NCBI RefSeq assembly: GCF_029952445.1
Contig: NZ_JAQPPK010000002.1
Coordinates: 62,001-126,000 of the forward strand
Length of the DNA: 64,000 bases
Reading direction: 5' to 3'
Source: Paenarthrobacter nitroguajacolicus
GTDB lineage: Bacteria > Actinomycetota > Actinomycetes > Actinomycetales > Micrococcaceae
In this document: piece after piece, positions 6,985 to 15,019 of the stretch
Layout: each line of letters begins with the position of its first letter
How positions within the stretch are numbered: the stretch's first letter is position 1
Program-made: the position numbers and the translations under genes
The notes under the pieces: model-generated
What the model was told of the DNA's origin: nothing
Database searches by the model: none
Seen by the model: only the letters and a program-made list of their open reading frames with translations

Positions 6985-9108
6985 ATGCGCAGCAAGCTCG
7001 CAGAACGGCTAAGCGCTCCGGGCCTTCGTTTCAAGGCCCTGCCCTGGGGCTCCCGTATCGCCCTGCTCTTCCTCATTGTGATTGTCCTGGCAGCAATCTT
7101 CGCCCCGGTCATTGCCCCGCACGATCCCCTCGAAACGTTCATCCCGGCCACTCCCCCGGGCGCCGAACATTTCTTTGGCACTGACCGCCTGGGCCGCGAT
7201 ATCTTCTCGCGCCTCCTGTTCGGCGCGCAGTCTTCGCTGATGATCGGCCTCGGCGCTGTGGGCCTGGCGATCCTCGCCGGTGCGCTCCTTGGCTCCTTCG
7301 CCGCCACCTCGAGCAAGTCCGTGAACGAGATCATCATGCGGCTCATGGACATCCTCATGGCGTTCCCGGGTATCGCCCTGGCCGCCGTACTGCTCGCGGC
7401 TTTCGGCAACTCGGTCCCGACCATCATCATCGCGATCGCCATTATCTACACTCCGCAACTTGCCCGTGTGGTCCGCGCCAACGTCCTGGCACAGTACGGC
7501 GAAGACTACGTCCGTGCTGAGCGCGTGATCGGTGCCGGCCGCTTCTACATCCTGGTCAAGCACATCGTCCGCAACACTGCTGCCCCGGTGCTCGTGTTCG
7601 CCACGGTCATGGTGGCCGACGCGATCATCCTCGAAGCTTCGCTTTCCTTCCTCGGGGCCGGTGTCCAGGATCCCGCGCCGTCGTGGGGCAACGTGATTTC
7701 CTACGGCCGCAACCTGGTCCTATCCGGCGGCTGGTGGGCCACCACCTTCGCTGGCCTGACCATCCTGTTGACCGTTCTCTCGCTGAACATCCTCGCCGAG
7801 GGTCTTACCGACGCCATGGTCAACCCCAGGCTCCGGCGTGCGCCTGCGGTGAAGGACGACGACGGTGCTACCGCTGCCGTGTCCGCCGTTGACACCGAAG
7901 TAGCGACGTCCGTGGCCCAGCCTTCCGTACTTGAGGAACACGAGCTCGACGGCGTCCGCACGGCTTCCGGTGACAGCGTCACCAGCGATCGTGACCAGTC
8001 AGCCGTGCTCACCGACGTCCGGATCGCGGCCAGCAACCCGAACCTCTCGCTGGACCGCGAACTGGAGCTCCTCGCAGCAATCGAGGCGAAGCGCACCGAC
8101 CGCCTTCCGCAGGTACCTGCAGGCGCACGCAACGTCCTCGAGGTGAAGAACCTCTCCATCCGCTTCCCCGGCCGCTTCGGCGATATCGCGATCGTGGACA
8201 ACGTTTCCTTCACGGTCCGCGAAGGAGAAACCATGGGCCTCGTGGGCGAGTCCGGCTGTGGCAAGTCCATCACCTCCCTGGCCGTCATGGGACTGCTCCC
8301 GAAGACCGCGCAGGTGACCGGATCCATCACGTTCGACGGCAAGGAACTGCTTGATCCGGCCACCAAGCACAGCAACCCGAAGGCCTATGTGGGCCTCCGC
8401 GGCGAGCAGATCGCCATGGTCTACCAGGATGCACTCAGCTCGCTGAACCCGTCCATGAAGATCAAGGAACAGATGGAGCAGCTCACCAAGCGCGGCGGCC
8501 GCAAGACACCCACCGAGCTGCTGGAAATGGTGAAGCTGGATCCCGTCCGGACGCTGGCCAGCTATCCGCACGAGCTCTCCGGTGGCCAGCGCCAACGTGT
8601 GCTGATCGCCATGGCGTTGTCCCGCTCGCCCAGGATCGTCGTGGCCGATGAGCCCACCACCGCTTTGGATGTCACAGTCCAGAAGCAGGTTGTGGACCTC
8701 CTGAACGAACTGCGCGAACAGCTCGGCTTCGCCATGGTGTTCGTCAGCCACGACCTCGCCCTGGTTGCCTCCCTGGCGCACCGCATCACTGTCATGTACG
8801 CCGGCCAGGTGGTGGAATCCGCACAGGCGTCCGAACTCCTGCAGAACCCCAAGCACGAGTACACCCGGGGGCTGCTTGGCGCAGTGCTTTCCATCGAAGC
8901 GGACGCTGCAAGGCTGCACCAGATACCCGGCACCGTTCCTTCCCCCAGGGACTTCGCCACAGGGGACCGCTTTGCGCCCCGCTCGCTGCGGCCCGACGCC
9001 GATCCCCACCAACGGCTGGTCCTGACGACGGTTTCTTCGGTTGACTCCGTCAACGGCGACGATGCCGACCACTACTGGGCAAGCCACTTGAAGGAGGACG
9101 CGAAATGA
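6985..9108 (+). CDS. siaG: Fused ABC permease (DppC) and ATP-binding protein (DppD)
   Basis: A 707-residue fusion of two transporter subunits. Residues 1-290 are a DppC-type permease with the coupling loop EDYVRAERVIGAGRFY near 172-187. A poorly conserved acidic, Ala/Thr/Ser-rich linker spans about 290-380. The rest is an oligopeptide-type ATPase with Walker A GESGCGKS near 418, signature LSGGQRQRV near 530 and Walker B VVADEPTTALD near 550, ending in the oligo_HPY-like tail. The same fusion is found in the C. glutamicum sialic acid transporter. The uninterrupted frame and long linker argue that the fusion is real. It overlaps the next gene by 4 bp. Confidence 0.9.
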   Translation: MRSKLAERLSAPGLRFKALPWGSRIALLFLIVIVLAAIFAPVIAPHDPLETFIPATPPGAEHFFGTDRLGRDIFSRLLFGAQSSLMIGLGAVGLAILAGALLGSFAATSSKSVNEIIMRLMDILMAFPGIALAAVLLAAFGNSVPTIIIAIAIIYTPQLARVVRANVLAQYGEDYVRAERVIGAGRFYILVKHIVRNTAAPVLVFATVMVADAIILEASLSFLGAGVQDPAPSWGNVISYGRNLVLSGGWWATTFAGLTILLTVLSLNILAEGLTDAMVNPRLRRAPAVKDDDGATAAVSAVDTEVATSVAQPSVLEEHELDGVRTASGDSVTSDRDQSAVLTDVRIAASNPNLSLDRELELLAAIEAKRTDRLPQVPAGARNVLEVKNLSIRFPGRFGDIAIVDNVSFTVREGETMGLVGESGCGKSITSLAVMGLLPKTAQVTGSITFDGKELLDPATKHSNPKAYVGLRGEQIAMVYQDALSSLNPSMKIKEQMEQLTKRGGRKTPTELLEMVKLDPVRTLASYPHELSGGQRQRVLIAMALSRSPRIVVADEPTTALDVTVQKQVVDLLNELREQLGFAMVFVSHDLALVASLAHRITVMYAGQVVESAQASELLQNPKHEYTRGLLGAVLSIEADAARLHQIPGTVPSPRDFATGDRFAPRSLRPDADPHQRLVLTTVSSVDSVNGDDADHYWASHLKEDAK

Positions 9109-9920
9109 GCCCGTCAATTCAACAGGAGCCAAAGCCGGTCATCGAGCTCAAGGACGTCAAGGTCTACCACCGCGCCCGCACCGGTGGCCTCTTCCGGCCG
9201 AACATCGTCAAAGCCGTCGACGGCGTGGACTTCACCATCAGCCGCGGCGAAACCGTGGGCATCGTGGGTGAGTCCGGCTGCGGCAAGTCCACGCTGGCCT
9301 CAGTGCTCGTGGGACTTCAGCCGCCGACGTCGGGCAAGGTCTTGTTCCACGGAAAGCCCGCCATCAAGCGGAACGCGGCCATGCGCAAGGAGTTCGGCCG
9401 ATCCGTTTCCGTGGTCTTCCAGGACCCGGCCACCGCACTGAACCCGCGCATGACCATCCAGGACATCCTCACCGATCCGCTGCAGATCCACGGCATTGGC
9501 AACGCAGCCTCCCGCGCTGCCAAGGTCAAGGAACTGCTGGCGCTGGTTGGCTTGCCGCAATCGGCCGCCGAGGTAACGCCGTCGCAAGTTTCCGGCGGCC
9601 AGCGCCAGCGTGTGGCGATCGCCCGCGCCTTGGCGTTGGAGCCGGACATCATCGTGGCCGATGAGCCGACGTCGGCCCTGGACGTATCCGTCCGGGCGCA
9701 GGTCCTGAACCTGCTGTCCGACCTCAAGACCCAGCTGAACCTCGGCATGGTGTTCATTTCCCACGATATCCAGACCGTCCGGTACGTCTCGGACCGCATC
9801 TGCGTCATGTACTTCGGCAAGATCGTCGAGCAGGGCACAGCCGCGCAGGTCTTCGACAACCCCAGCAACGACTACACCAAGAAGCTGCTGGGCGCCGCGC
9901 CGAGCCTGCTTCACATCTAG
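9105..9920 (+). CDS. siaI: Sialic acid ABC transporter ATP-binding protein (DppF type)
   Basis: A 271-residue ATPase with Walker A GESGCGKST near residues 55-63, Q-loop VVFQDPATALNPRMT, signature VSGGQRQRVAIARAL near 161 and Walker B IIVADEPTSALD near 183, followed by the H-loop VFISHD. It supplies the second nucleotide-binding site; the first is fused to the siaG permease. ATGA overlap with siaG indicates coupling. Unlike most DppF proteins it ends shortly after YTKKLLGAAPSLL, without a long oligo_HPY tail. Confidence 0.88.
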   Translation: MSPSIQQEPKPVIELKDVKVYHRARTGGLFRPNIVKAVDGVDFTISRGETVGIVGESGCGKSTLASVLVGLQPPTSGKVLFHGKPAIKRNAAMRKEFGRSVSVVFQDPATALNPRMTIQDILTDPLQIHGIGNAASRAAKVKELLALVGLPQSAAEVTPSQVSGGQRQRVAIARALALEPDIIVADEPTSALDVSVRAQVLNLLSDLKTQLNLGMVFISHDIQTVRYVSDRICVMYFGKIVEQGTAAQVFDNPSNDYTKKLLGAAPSLLHI

Positions 9921-9958
9921 CTTTTTCCTTTCGCAAGTTACCAACAACGGAGATTTCT

Positions 9959-10876
9959 GTGTCCACTCAATTCCAGGGCGTCATCCCCCCGGTCATCACT
10001 CCCCGCCACGCCGATGGCAGCATCGACACCGCGTCGCTGAAGAACGTCACCAAGCACCTGATCGACGGCGGTGTGTCCGGCCTGTTCGTCCTGGGCTCCT
10101 CCGGCGAAGTCCCCTACCTCACCAACGATGAGCGCGAGCTGGTGGTCTCCACCATCGCCGACGCCAATGCGGGAGCCGTCCCGCTGATCGTGGGCGCCAA
10201 TGAGCAGACCACCAACCGCGTCATCGAGGAAGCCCGCAAGGTGGTTGACCTTGGAGCAGACGCGATCGTGGTTACCTCCATGTACTACGCGATCGGCAAC
10301 GCCGCGGAAACAGAAACGCACTTCCGCGACATCCACGCCGCCATCGAGAAGCCGATTTTCGCGTATGACGTTCCCGTCCGCACGCACTTCAAGCTGCCCA
10401 CCGACCTCCTGGTCCGCCTCGGCCGCGACGGCGTGATTGCCGGCGTCAAGGACTCCTCCGGCGACGACGTTTCCTTCCGCCAGCTGCTGCTCGCGGCCAA
10501 GGACATCCCCAACTTCGACATCTTCACCGGCCACGAAGTCGTAGTGGACGGCGCCCTCCTGGGCGGCGCGCAGGGCGTTGTTCCGGGTCTCGGCAACGTC
10601 GATCCGGCGGGCTACCGCCGACTGTTCGACGCCGCCCAGGCCGGCGACTGGGCTGGTGCCGCGCGCGAGCAGGACCGCTTGGCTGACGTCTTCGAGATCG
10701 TCTACACCCCCAACGGCCGCGTCTCCGGAGGCGCTGCCGGCCTGGGCGCGTTCAAGACCGCACTGCAGATCATGGGCGTCATCGAGTCCAACACCATGAG
10801 CTCGCCGATGCTGTCCCTCAATGACTCCGAGACCGCAGCGATCCGCGAAATCCTGGAGCGGAACGGGCTGGTCTAG
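9959..10876 (+). CDS. nanA: N-acetylneuraminate lyase / dihydrodipicolinate synthase family aldolase
   Basis: A 305-residue class I aldolase of the DapA/NanA family. The GSSGE loop binds the carboxylate of the keto acid, Tyr136 in AYDVP is the conserved catalytic tyrosine and Lys164 in GVKDSSG is the Schiff-base lysine. The expected reaction is cleavage of N-acetylneuraminate to N-acetylmannosamine and pyruvate. The sequence alone would fit several family members; the assignment rests on nanK and nanE directly downstream and the transporter upstream. The start is GTG at 9959 with CGGAG seven bases before it. Confidence 0.8.
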   Translation: MSTQFQGVIPPVITPRHADGSIDTASLKNVTKHLIDGGVSGLFVLGSSGEVPYLTNDERELVVSTIADANAGAVPLIVGANEQTTNRVIEEARKVVDLGADAIVVTSMYYAIGNAAETETHFRDIHAAIEKPIFAYDVPVRTHFKLPTDLLVRLGRDGVIAGVKDSSGDDVSFRQLLLAAKDIPNFDIFTGHEVVVDGALLGGAQGVVPGLGNVDPAGYRRLFDAAQAGDWAGAAREQDRLADVFEIVYTPNGRVSGGAAGLGAFKTALQIMGVIESNTMSSPMLSLNDSETAAIREILERNGLV

Positions 10877-10881
10877 CTTCA

Positions 10882-11856
10882 GTGACCGCTTCCATGCCCG
10901 CTTCAATGACCTGTGTAATCGGCGTTGACCTCGGCGGCACCAAGACCGCCGCCGGGGTTGTCTCCTCCTCTGGAGAAGTGTTGATGTCGGACACCATTCC
11001 GACCCTCAACCGGGCAGGTGGCCAAGCGATCCTCGACGCCACCGCAGCGCTGATCTCGGGCTTGGTGGCGCGTGCCGCCGACGCCGGACATACTGTGTCC
11101 GGCGTCGGCATCGGCTCTGCCGGGGTCATCGACGCTTCTGCCGGGACTGTTGTTTCGGCCACCGACGCGATTCGTGGGTGGGCCGGGACCGCCCTGGTTT
11201 CAGGGTTGCATTCCCGCTTGGGGCTGCCGGTCCGGGCCGTCAACGACGTCCACGCCCATGCCCTCGGGGAAGCCTGGCTTGGCGCGGCCGCGGAATCCTC
11301 AAGCTCCTTGCTGGTTGCTTTCGGGACAGGTGTTGGCGGCAGCTTTGTTCTGGACGGCGCAGCTCTCCTGGGGCACCGTTATGTGGGCGGGCATGTAGGC
11401 CACTTTGCTTCGCCATTGGCTGTTGTTGATGGGGTTCCTCTGCCGTGCGTCTGCGGTTCCGCCGGGCACGTTGAGGCCGTCGCTTCCGGGCCGGCCATCC
11501 ATGAGTCGTTCCTGCGGTTCGAGGGTTCGGTCGCGGAAGCGACGGACACCCGTGGCGTGTTTAAGCTCGCCCAAGGAACCCACGACGGCGGTGCGGCCGG
11601 CACCGCGGCCCGGCTCGCCGTCGAACTCGGTGCACGTGCCGCCGGACAAGCGGTCGGCGGCCTTATCAACATCCTGGACCCGGAAACCGTGGTGATCTCA
11701 GGCGGTTTGGCGGACGCCGGTGAACCCTGGTGGAAACCCATGGAGGCCGCCCTGCGACAGGAGCTGCTGGCACCCTTATCCGCCGTCCCCGTTGTCCGGG
11801 CCACCCTGGGCAACTCCGCGGCCATTGTTGGCGCCGCGAAACTCGTACTTAGTTAG
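10882..11856 (+). CDS. nanK: ROK family sugar kinase, probable N-acetylmannosamine kinase
   Basis: A 324-residue ROK kinase. The N-terminal phosphate loop is GVDLGGTKTAAGVV, the catalytic region NDVHAHALGEAWLGAA, and the zinc region GGHVGHFA followed by CVCGSAGHVEAVASG. The third zinc cysteine of the usual CxCGxxGC motif is His here. The enzyme would phosphorylate ManNAc at C6 using ATP, between nanA and nanE. Start choice is uncertain: GTG at 10882 or ATG at 10894 or 10906, none with a strong ribosome site, which suggests translation coupled to nanA whose stop is 5 bp upstream. Confidence 0.78.
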   Translation: MTASMPASMTCVIGVDLGGTKTAAGVVSSSGEVLMSDTIPTLNRAGGQAILDATAALISGLVARAADAGHTVSGVGIGSAGVIDASAGTVVSATDAIRGWAGTALVSGLHSRLGLPVRAVNDVHAHALGEAWLGAAAESSSSLLVAFGTGVGGSFVLDGAALLGHRYVGGHVGHFASPLAVVDGVPLPCVCGSAGHVEAVASGPAIHESFLRFEGSVAEATDTRGVFKLAQGTHDGGAAGTAARLAVELGARAAGQAVGGLINILDPETVVISGGLADAGEPWWKPMEAALRQELLAPLSAVPVVRATLGNSAAIVGAAKLVLS

Positions 11857-11865
11857 GACGAACCC

Positions 11866-12552
11866 GTGATCCTCACACTTGATGGCCTGGAGGCCCTCCG
11901 TTCCCAGCTCATTGTTTCCTGCCAGGCGTACCCGGGTGAACCCATGCGCAATCCCCGGACCACGGGCCAGGTTGCGGCTTCGGCTGTTATTGGTGGTGCG
12001 GCGGCGATCCGTGTCCAGGGGCTTGCCGACGTGCAGTTCACTCGTGCCGCCGTCGAGGTTCCCGTGATTGGGCTCTGGAAAGACGGGCACGACGGCGTCT
12101 TCATCACTCCTACGCTTCGGCATGCCCTGGCGGTAGCGAATGCCGGTGCACACGTTGTAGCCATTGACGGGACGCGGCGGGAGCGGCCGGACGGGCTGAC
12201 GCTTGCTGCCACCGTGGCCGGAATCCACGCGGAATCCCACGCCCTGGTCATGGCCGATTGCGGCTCGTTCGACGACGCCGTAGCAGCTGTTGAGGCCGGC
12301 GCGGACATGATCGGAACAACGTTGTCCGGCTACACCGGGGAGCGCCCCAAGACCGACGGTCCGGATCTGGAGCTTTTGGAGCAGATCGCTTCCGCCAACC
12401 TCGGAAAGCCGCTCATCGCAGAAGGCCGCATCCATACTCCTGCCCAGGCCCGACTGGCCCACGACGCCGGTGCCTTCGCCGTGGTGGTTGGCACCGCGAT
12501 CACGCACCCGGCCACCATCACGGGCTGGTTCAAGGGAGCGATGCACGCTTAG
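11866..12552 (+). CDS. nanE: N-acetylmannosamine-6-phosphate 2-epimerase
   Basis: A 228-residue TIM-barrel protein. VPVIGLWKDGHDGVFITPT carries the family lysine, and AEGRIHTPAQARLAHDAGA near the C-terminus is the phosphate-binding end typical of NanE. It converts ManNAc-6-P to GlcNAc-6-P, which would then need NagA and NagB; neither is in this window. Start GTG at 11866 has AGGA 8 bases upstream and follows the nanK stop by 9 bp. Last gene of the sialic acid operon. Confidence 0.86.
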   Translation: MILTLDGLEALRSQLIVSCQAYPGEPMRNPRTTGQVAASAVIGGAAAIRVQGLADVQFTRAAVEVPVIGLWKDGHDGVFITPTLRHALAVANAGAHVVAIDGTRRERPDGLTLAATVAGIHAESHALVMADCGSFDDAVAAVEAGADMIGTTLSGYTGERPKTDGPDLELLEQIASANLGKPLIAEGRIHTPAQARLAHDAGAFAVVVGTAITHPATITGWFKGAMHA

Positions 12553-12554
12553 CC

Positions 12555-12706
12555 CTGCCTTGCGGGGCCCGCTCTGCGCCCCAAACCCACCACCAAGCGC
12601 GCACACCAGGCCCCACAACGCAGACCCCCAAAATGCGGGGCCCACTCTGCGCCCCAAACCCACCACCAAGCGCGCATAGAGGGCCTCACACCGCGCAGGC
12701 ACTCGG
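12555..12706. repeat. Tandem 73-bp intergenic repeat (dispersed GC-rich repeat copy 2)
   Basis: Two adjacent copies start at 12561 and 12634, each with TGCGGGGCCC followed by CTCTGCGCCCCAAACCCACC and ACCAAGCGCGCA. They share the TTGCGGGGCC and CTCTGCG elements of the palindromes at 5933, 17684 and 18447. The tandem copies fill the whole gap between nanE and the oxidoreductase and probably end the nan transcript. Confidence 0.65.
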
Positions 12707-12720
12707 CGTAGGCTTTCCCC

Positions 12721-14178
12721 ATGACTGCCGAAAGCTCCCGCGAGTACGACGTAATTGTGATCGGCGCAGGCGCCGTCGGGGAAAACGTGGCGGACCGGGT
12801 GGTTCGCGGCGGCCTGTCGGCGGTGATCGTCGAAAGCGAATTGGTGGGCGGCGAGTGCTCCTACTGGGCCTGCATCCCCTCCAAGGCGCTCCTCCGCCCG
12901 GGAAGTGTACTCCATGCTGCGCAAGGAATTCCAGGCGCAACGCAGGCCATCACGGGAACCATTGACGCTGGGGCCGCACTGAAACACCGGGATTGGTTCA
13001 CCAACAACTGGCAGGACGGCAGCCAGGCTGAATGGCTGGACAGTGCCGGCATTGACCTGATCCGTGGGCGCGGCCGGATCACGGGCCCCCGCGAAGTCCA
13101 AGTGGATGGCCTCGACGGAAACAGCTACGCCCTCAAAGCCAACCACGCGGTGGTGATCGCCACCGGCTCGACGCCCATACGCCCCGACATCGAAGGCCTC
13201 AAGGACGTGCCCTTCTGGACCACCCGGGGAGCCACTGCAGCCAAGGAAATTCCCAAGCGCTTTGTGGTGCTCGGCGGTGGCGTTGCCGGCGTGGAGCTGG
13301 CGCAGGCTTTTGCGCGCCTGGGTTCGGATGTGACGCTCGTGGCCCGGGGACGACTGCTGAGCAGTTACGCCGAGGAGGCGGCGACCCTGGTCCTGGCCGG
13401 TCTTCGCGCCGATGGCGTGACGGTCCACCTCCACACCGACGTCCAAAGAGTGGAGAAGAACGACGACGGTTCAATCACCGTGGCGATCGAAGGCAAAACA
13501 CTCGACGCCGACCAACTCCTGGTCGCTTCCGGGCGGCATCCGGCCCTGGCCAATCTGGGCCTGGAAAGCGTTGGAGTCGAAGCGCCCAACGGCAAACCAC
13601 TCCGGCTCTCGACGGATGCCAGCGGGCTGGTGGAAGGGCCGGCCAGCGATGGCACCAGCGGATTCTGGCTCTATGCCGCAGGGGATGCCGCGGGCAAGGT
13701 ACTCCTGACACATCAGGGAAAATACGAAGCCAGGGCTACGGGCGACGCCATTGTTGCCCGCGCGAACGGCGAACTCCAGGGCAGCCCAGAGCCGTGGAGC
13801 CCTTGGGCGCACACGGCGAATGAGCACGCCGTTCCCAGCGTCGTCTTCACGGACCCCGAGGTGGCGTCGGTGGGCCTGGGACTGGAGCAGGCGCTGTTGC
13901 AGGGGAAGAACGTCACGGGCGTGGAACTGCCCATCAACGTTTCCGGCTCCCAGCTGTACTCCCCGGATTACAAGGGCTGGGCGCAGATAGTGGTGGACGA
14001 GGACCGGAAGGTGCTTTTGGGGGCTACCTTCGCCGGCCCGGGCGTCGCCGAGCTCCTCCATTCAGCAACGATCGCAATTGTGGGAGAAGTCCCCTTGGAT
14101 AGGCTTTGGCACGCAGTTCCGTCCTATCCGACCATTAGCGAGGTTTGGCTTCGACTCCTGGAAAAATATGGCCTCTGA
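12721..14178 (+). CDS. FAD-dependent pyridine nucleotide-disulfide oxidoreductase
   Basis: A 485-residue flavoprotein of the dihydrolipoamide dehydrogenase / mercuric reductase group. The N-terminal GAGAVGENVADRV binds FAD, the redox disulfide is CSYWAC (Cys46 and Cys51), VVLGGGVAGVELAQAF binds NAD(P)H, and YAAGDAAGK is the second FAD motif. The C-terminal motif reads PSYPTISE where lipoamide dehydrogenases have HPHPTLSE: the catalytic histidine is replaced by Tyr, so ordinary lipoamide chemistry is unlikely. No E2 or other dehydrogenase subunit is nearby. The electron acceptor is unknown. Confidence 0.85.
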   Translation: MTAESSREYDVIVIGAGAVGENVADRVVRGGLSAVIVESELVGGECSYWACIPSKALLRPGSVLHAAQGIPGATQAITGTIDAGAALKHRDWFTNNWQDGSQAEWLDSAGIDLIRGRGRITGPREVQVDGLDGNSYALKANHAVVIATGSTPIRPDIEGLKDVPFWTTRGATAAKEIPKRFVVLGGGVAGVELAQAFARLGSDVTLVARGRLLSSYAEEAATLVLAGLRADGVTVHLHTDVQRVEKNDDGSITVAIEGKTLDADQLLVASGRHPALANLGLESVGVEAPNGKPLRLSTDASGLVEGPASDGTSGFWLYAAGDAAGKVLLTHQGKYEARATGDAIVARANGELQGSPEPWSPWAHTANEHAVPSVVFTDPEVASVGLGLEQALLQGKNVTGVELPINVSGSQLYSPDYKGWAQIVVDEDRKVLLGATFAGPGVAELLHSATIAIVGEVPLDRLWHAVPSYPTISEVWLRLLEKYGL

Positions 14179-14185
14179 TTCCTAT

Positions 14186-14214
14186 TTGAACTGACCAGTC
14201 AGTTCAGTTAGACT
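14186..14214 (+). promoter_or_regulatory. Promoter with embedded TetR operator for the YhgE/Pip operon
   Basis: TTGAAC at 14186-14191 and TAGACT at 14209-14214 are 17 bp apart. Between and over them, TGAACTGAC (14187-14195) and GTCAGTTCA (14198-14206) form a perfect 9-bp palindrome with a 2-bp centre. A repressor on this site would cover the -35 box and spacer. The operon ends with its own TetR gene, the likely ligand of the site. Confidence 0.7.
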
Positions 14215-14248
14215 TTCAGCAGACAACAGTTCTGCGAAAGGCTTCATT

Positions 14249-15019
14249 GTGCTGTCCGTACAGCAACTTCAGATCAACGGCCGCCGGGACGATCTCCTCC
14301 CGGCAACATCGCTCCAGGTCCACCGCGGCGAACTCATGCTCGTCGCCGGAGAAGGCCAGGACCAGCGCACCGCCCTGGCGTTGGCCCTGAGCGGCCGCAT
14401 GAAGCCCAGCAACGGGGTCCTCAGCTGGGACAACACCACCAAGACCAAGAAGATCCGGCTCGCGAGCGCCCTGGTGGACTCCCCCGGAGTCAACGAACCC
14501 GAACAGCACCTCAGCGTCCGGGACCTCGTCACCGAAGACCTTTCCCTGATCCCGCGGCGCTACCGTGGCGCCCTGCTGAGCAAACCATGGCTCAAAGTCA
14601 ACAGCTTCGAGGACCTCGCGGAACTCTGGATCGAACAGCTTCCCGCCGGTCGCCGCCTTGAACTCTTGACGGCCCTGGCCCTGGCGGATCCGGCCACGGA
14701 CCTCCTGGTCATCGACTCCCCCGACCGCCACAGCGCGGATCCCGGGACCTGGTTGCCCCGTCTTCAGGCATTGGCGTCCGACGCCGGGCGGCCGCTCGCC
14801 GTCGTCGCCGTCGTCGGTGCCCTTCCGGACAACTGGACCGGCCCCGCAGCGGTGATCGGCAACTCCGTCGCGTATCCTCCCGAACCGGAAGCGGAGCCTG
14901 CACCTTCCCCCACGACGCCGGCCGCCGTCGTCGAACCCAAGGCGAAACACGCCGCCGACACCGCGCCTGAAACGGCCGAAGAACCCGAAATCGAAAACCT
15001 CCAAAGGACTGCAAAGTGA
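14249..15019 (+). CDS. Degenerate ABC ATPase-like protein partnered with YhgE/Pip protein
   Basis: A 256-residue protein laid out like an ABC ATPase but with eroded motifs. The Walker A region reads AGEGQDQRTAL with Arg where the catalytic Lys belongs, the signature is LPAGRRLELL, and a Walker B-like DLLVIDSPD is present. The last 50 residues are an Ala/Pro/Glu-rich tail. ATP hydrolysis is doubtful; a structural or regulatory role is possible. It starts at GTG 14249, just downstream of the operator-bearing promoter, and its stop overlaps the GTG of the membrane protein, so the two are made together. Confidence 0.65.
   Translation: MLSVQQLQINGRRDDLLPATSLQVHRGELMLVAGEGQDQRTALALALSGRMKPSNGVLSWDNTTKTKKIRLASALVDSPGVNEPEQHLSVRDLVTEDLSLIPRRYRGALLSKPWLKVNSFEDLAELWIEQLPAGRRLELLTALALADPATDLLVIDSPDRHSADPGTWLPRLQALASDAGRPLAVVAVVGALPDNWTGPAAVIGNSVAYPPEPEAEPAPSPTTPAAVVEPKAKHAADTAPETAEEPEIENLQRTAK

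Noticed and set aside
11776..13446. A 556-codon minus-strand frame across nanK, nanE and the oxidoreductase
   Set aside because: It runs antisense over three well-supported genes and their gaps, and its Arg/Gly-rich composition is typical of a shadow frame.
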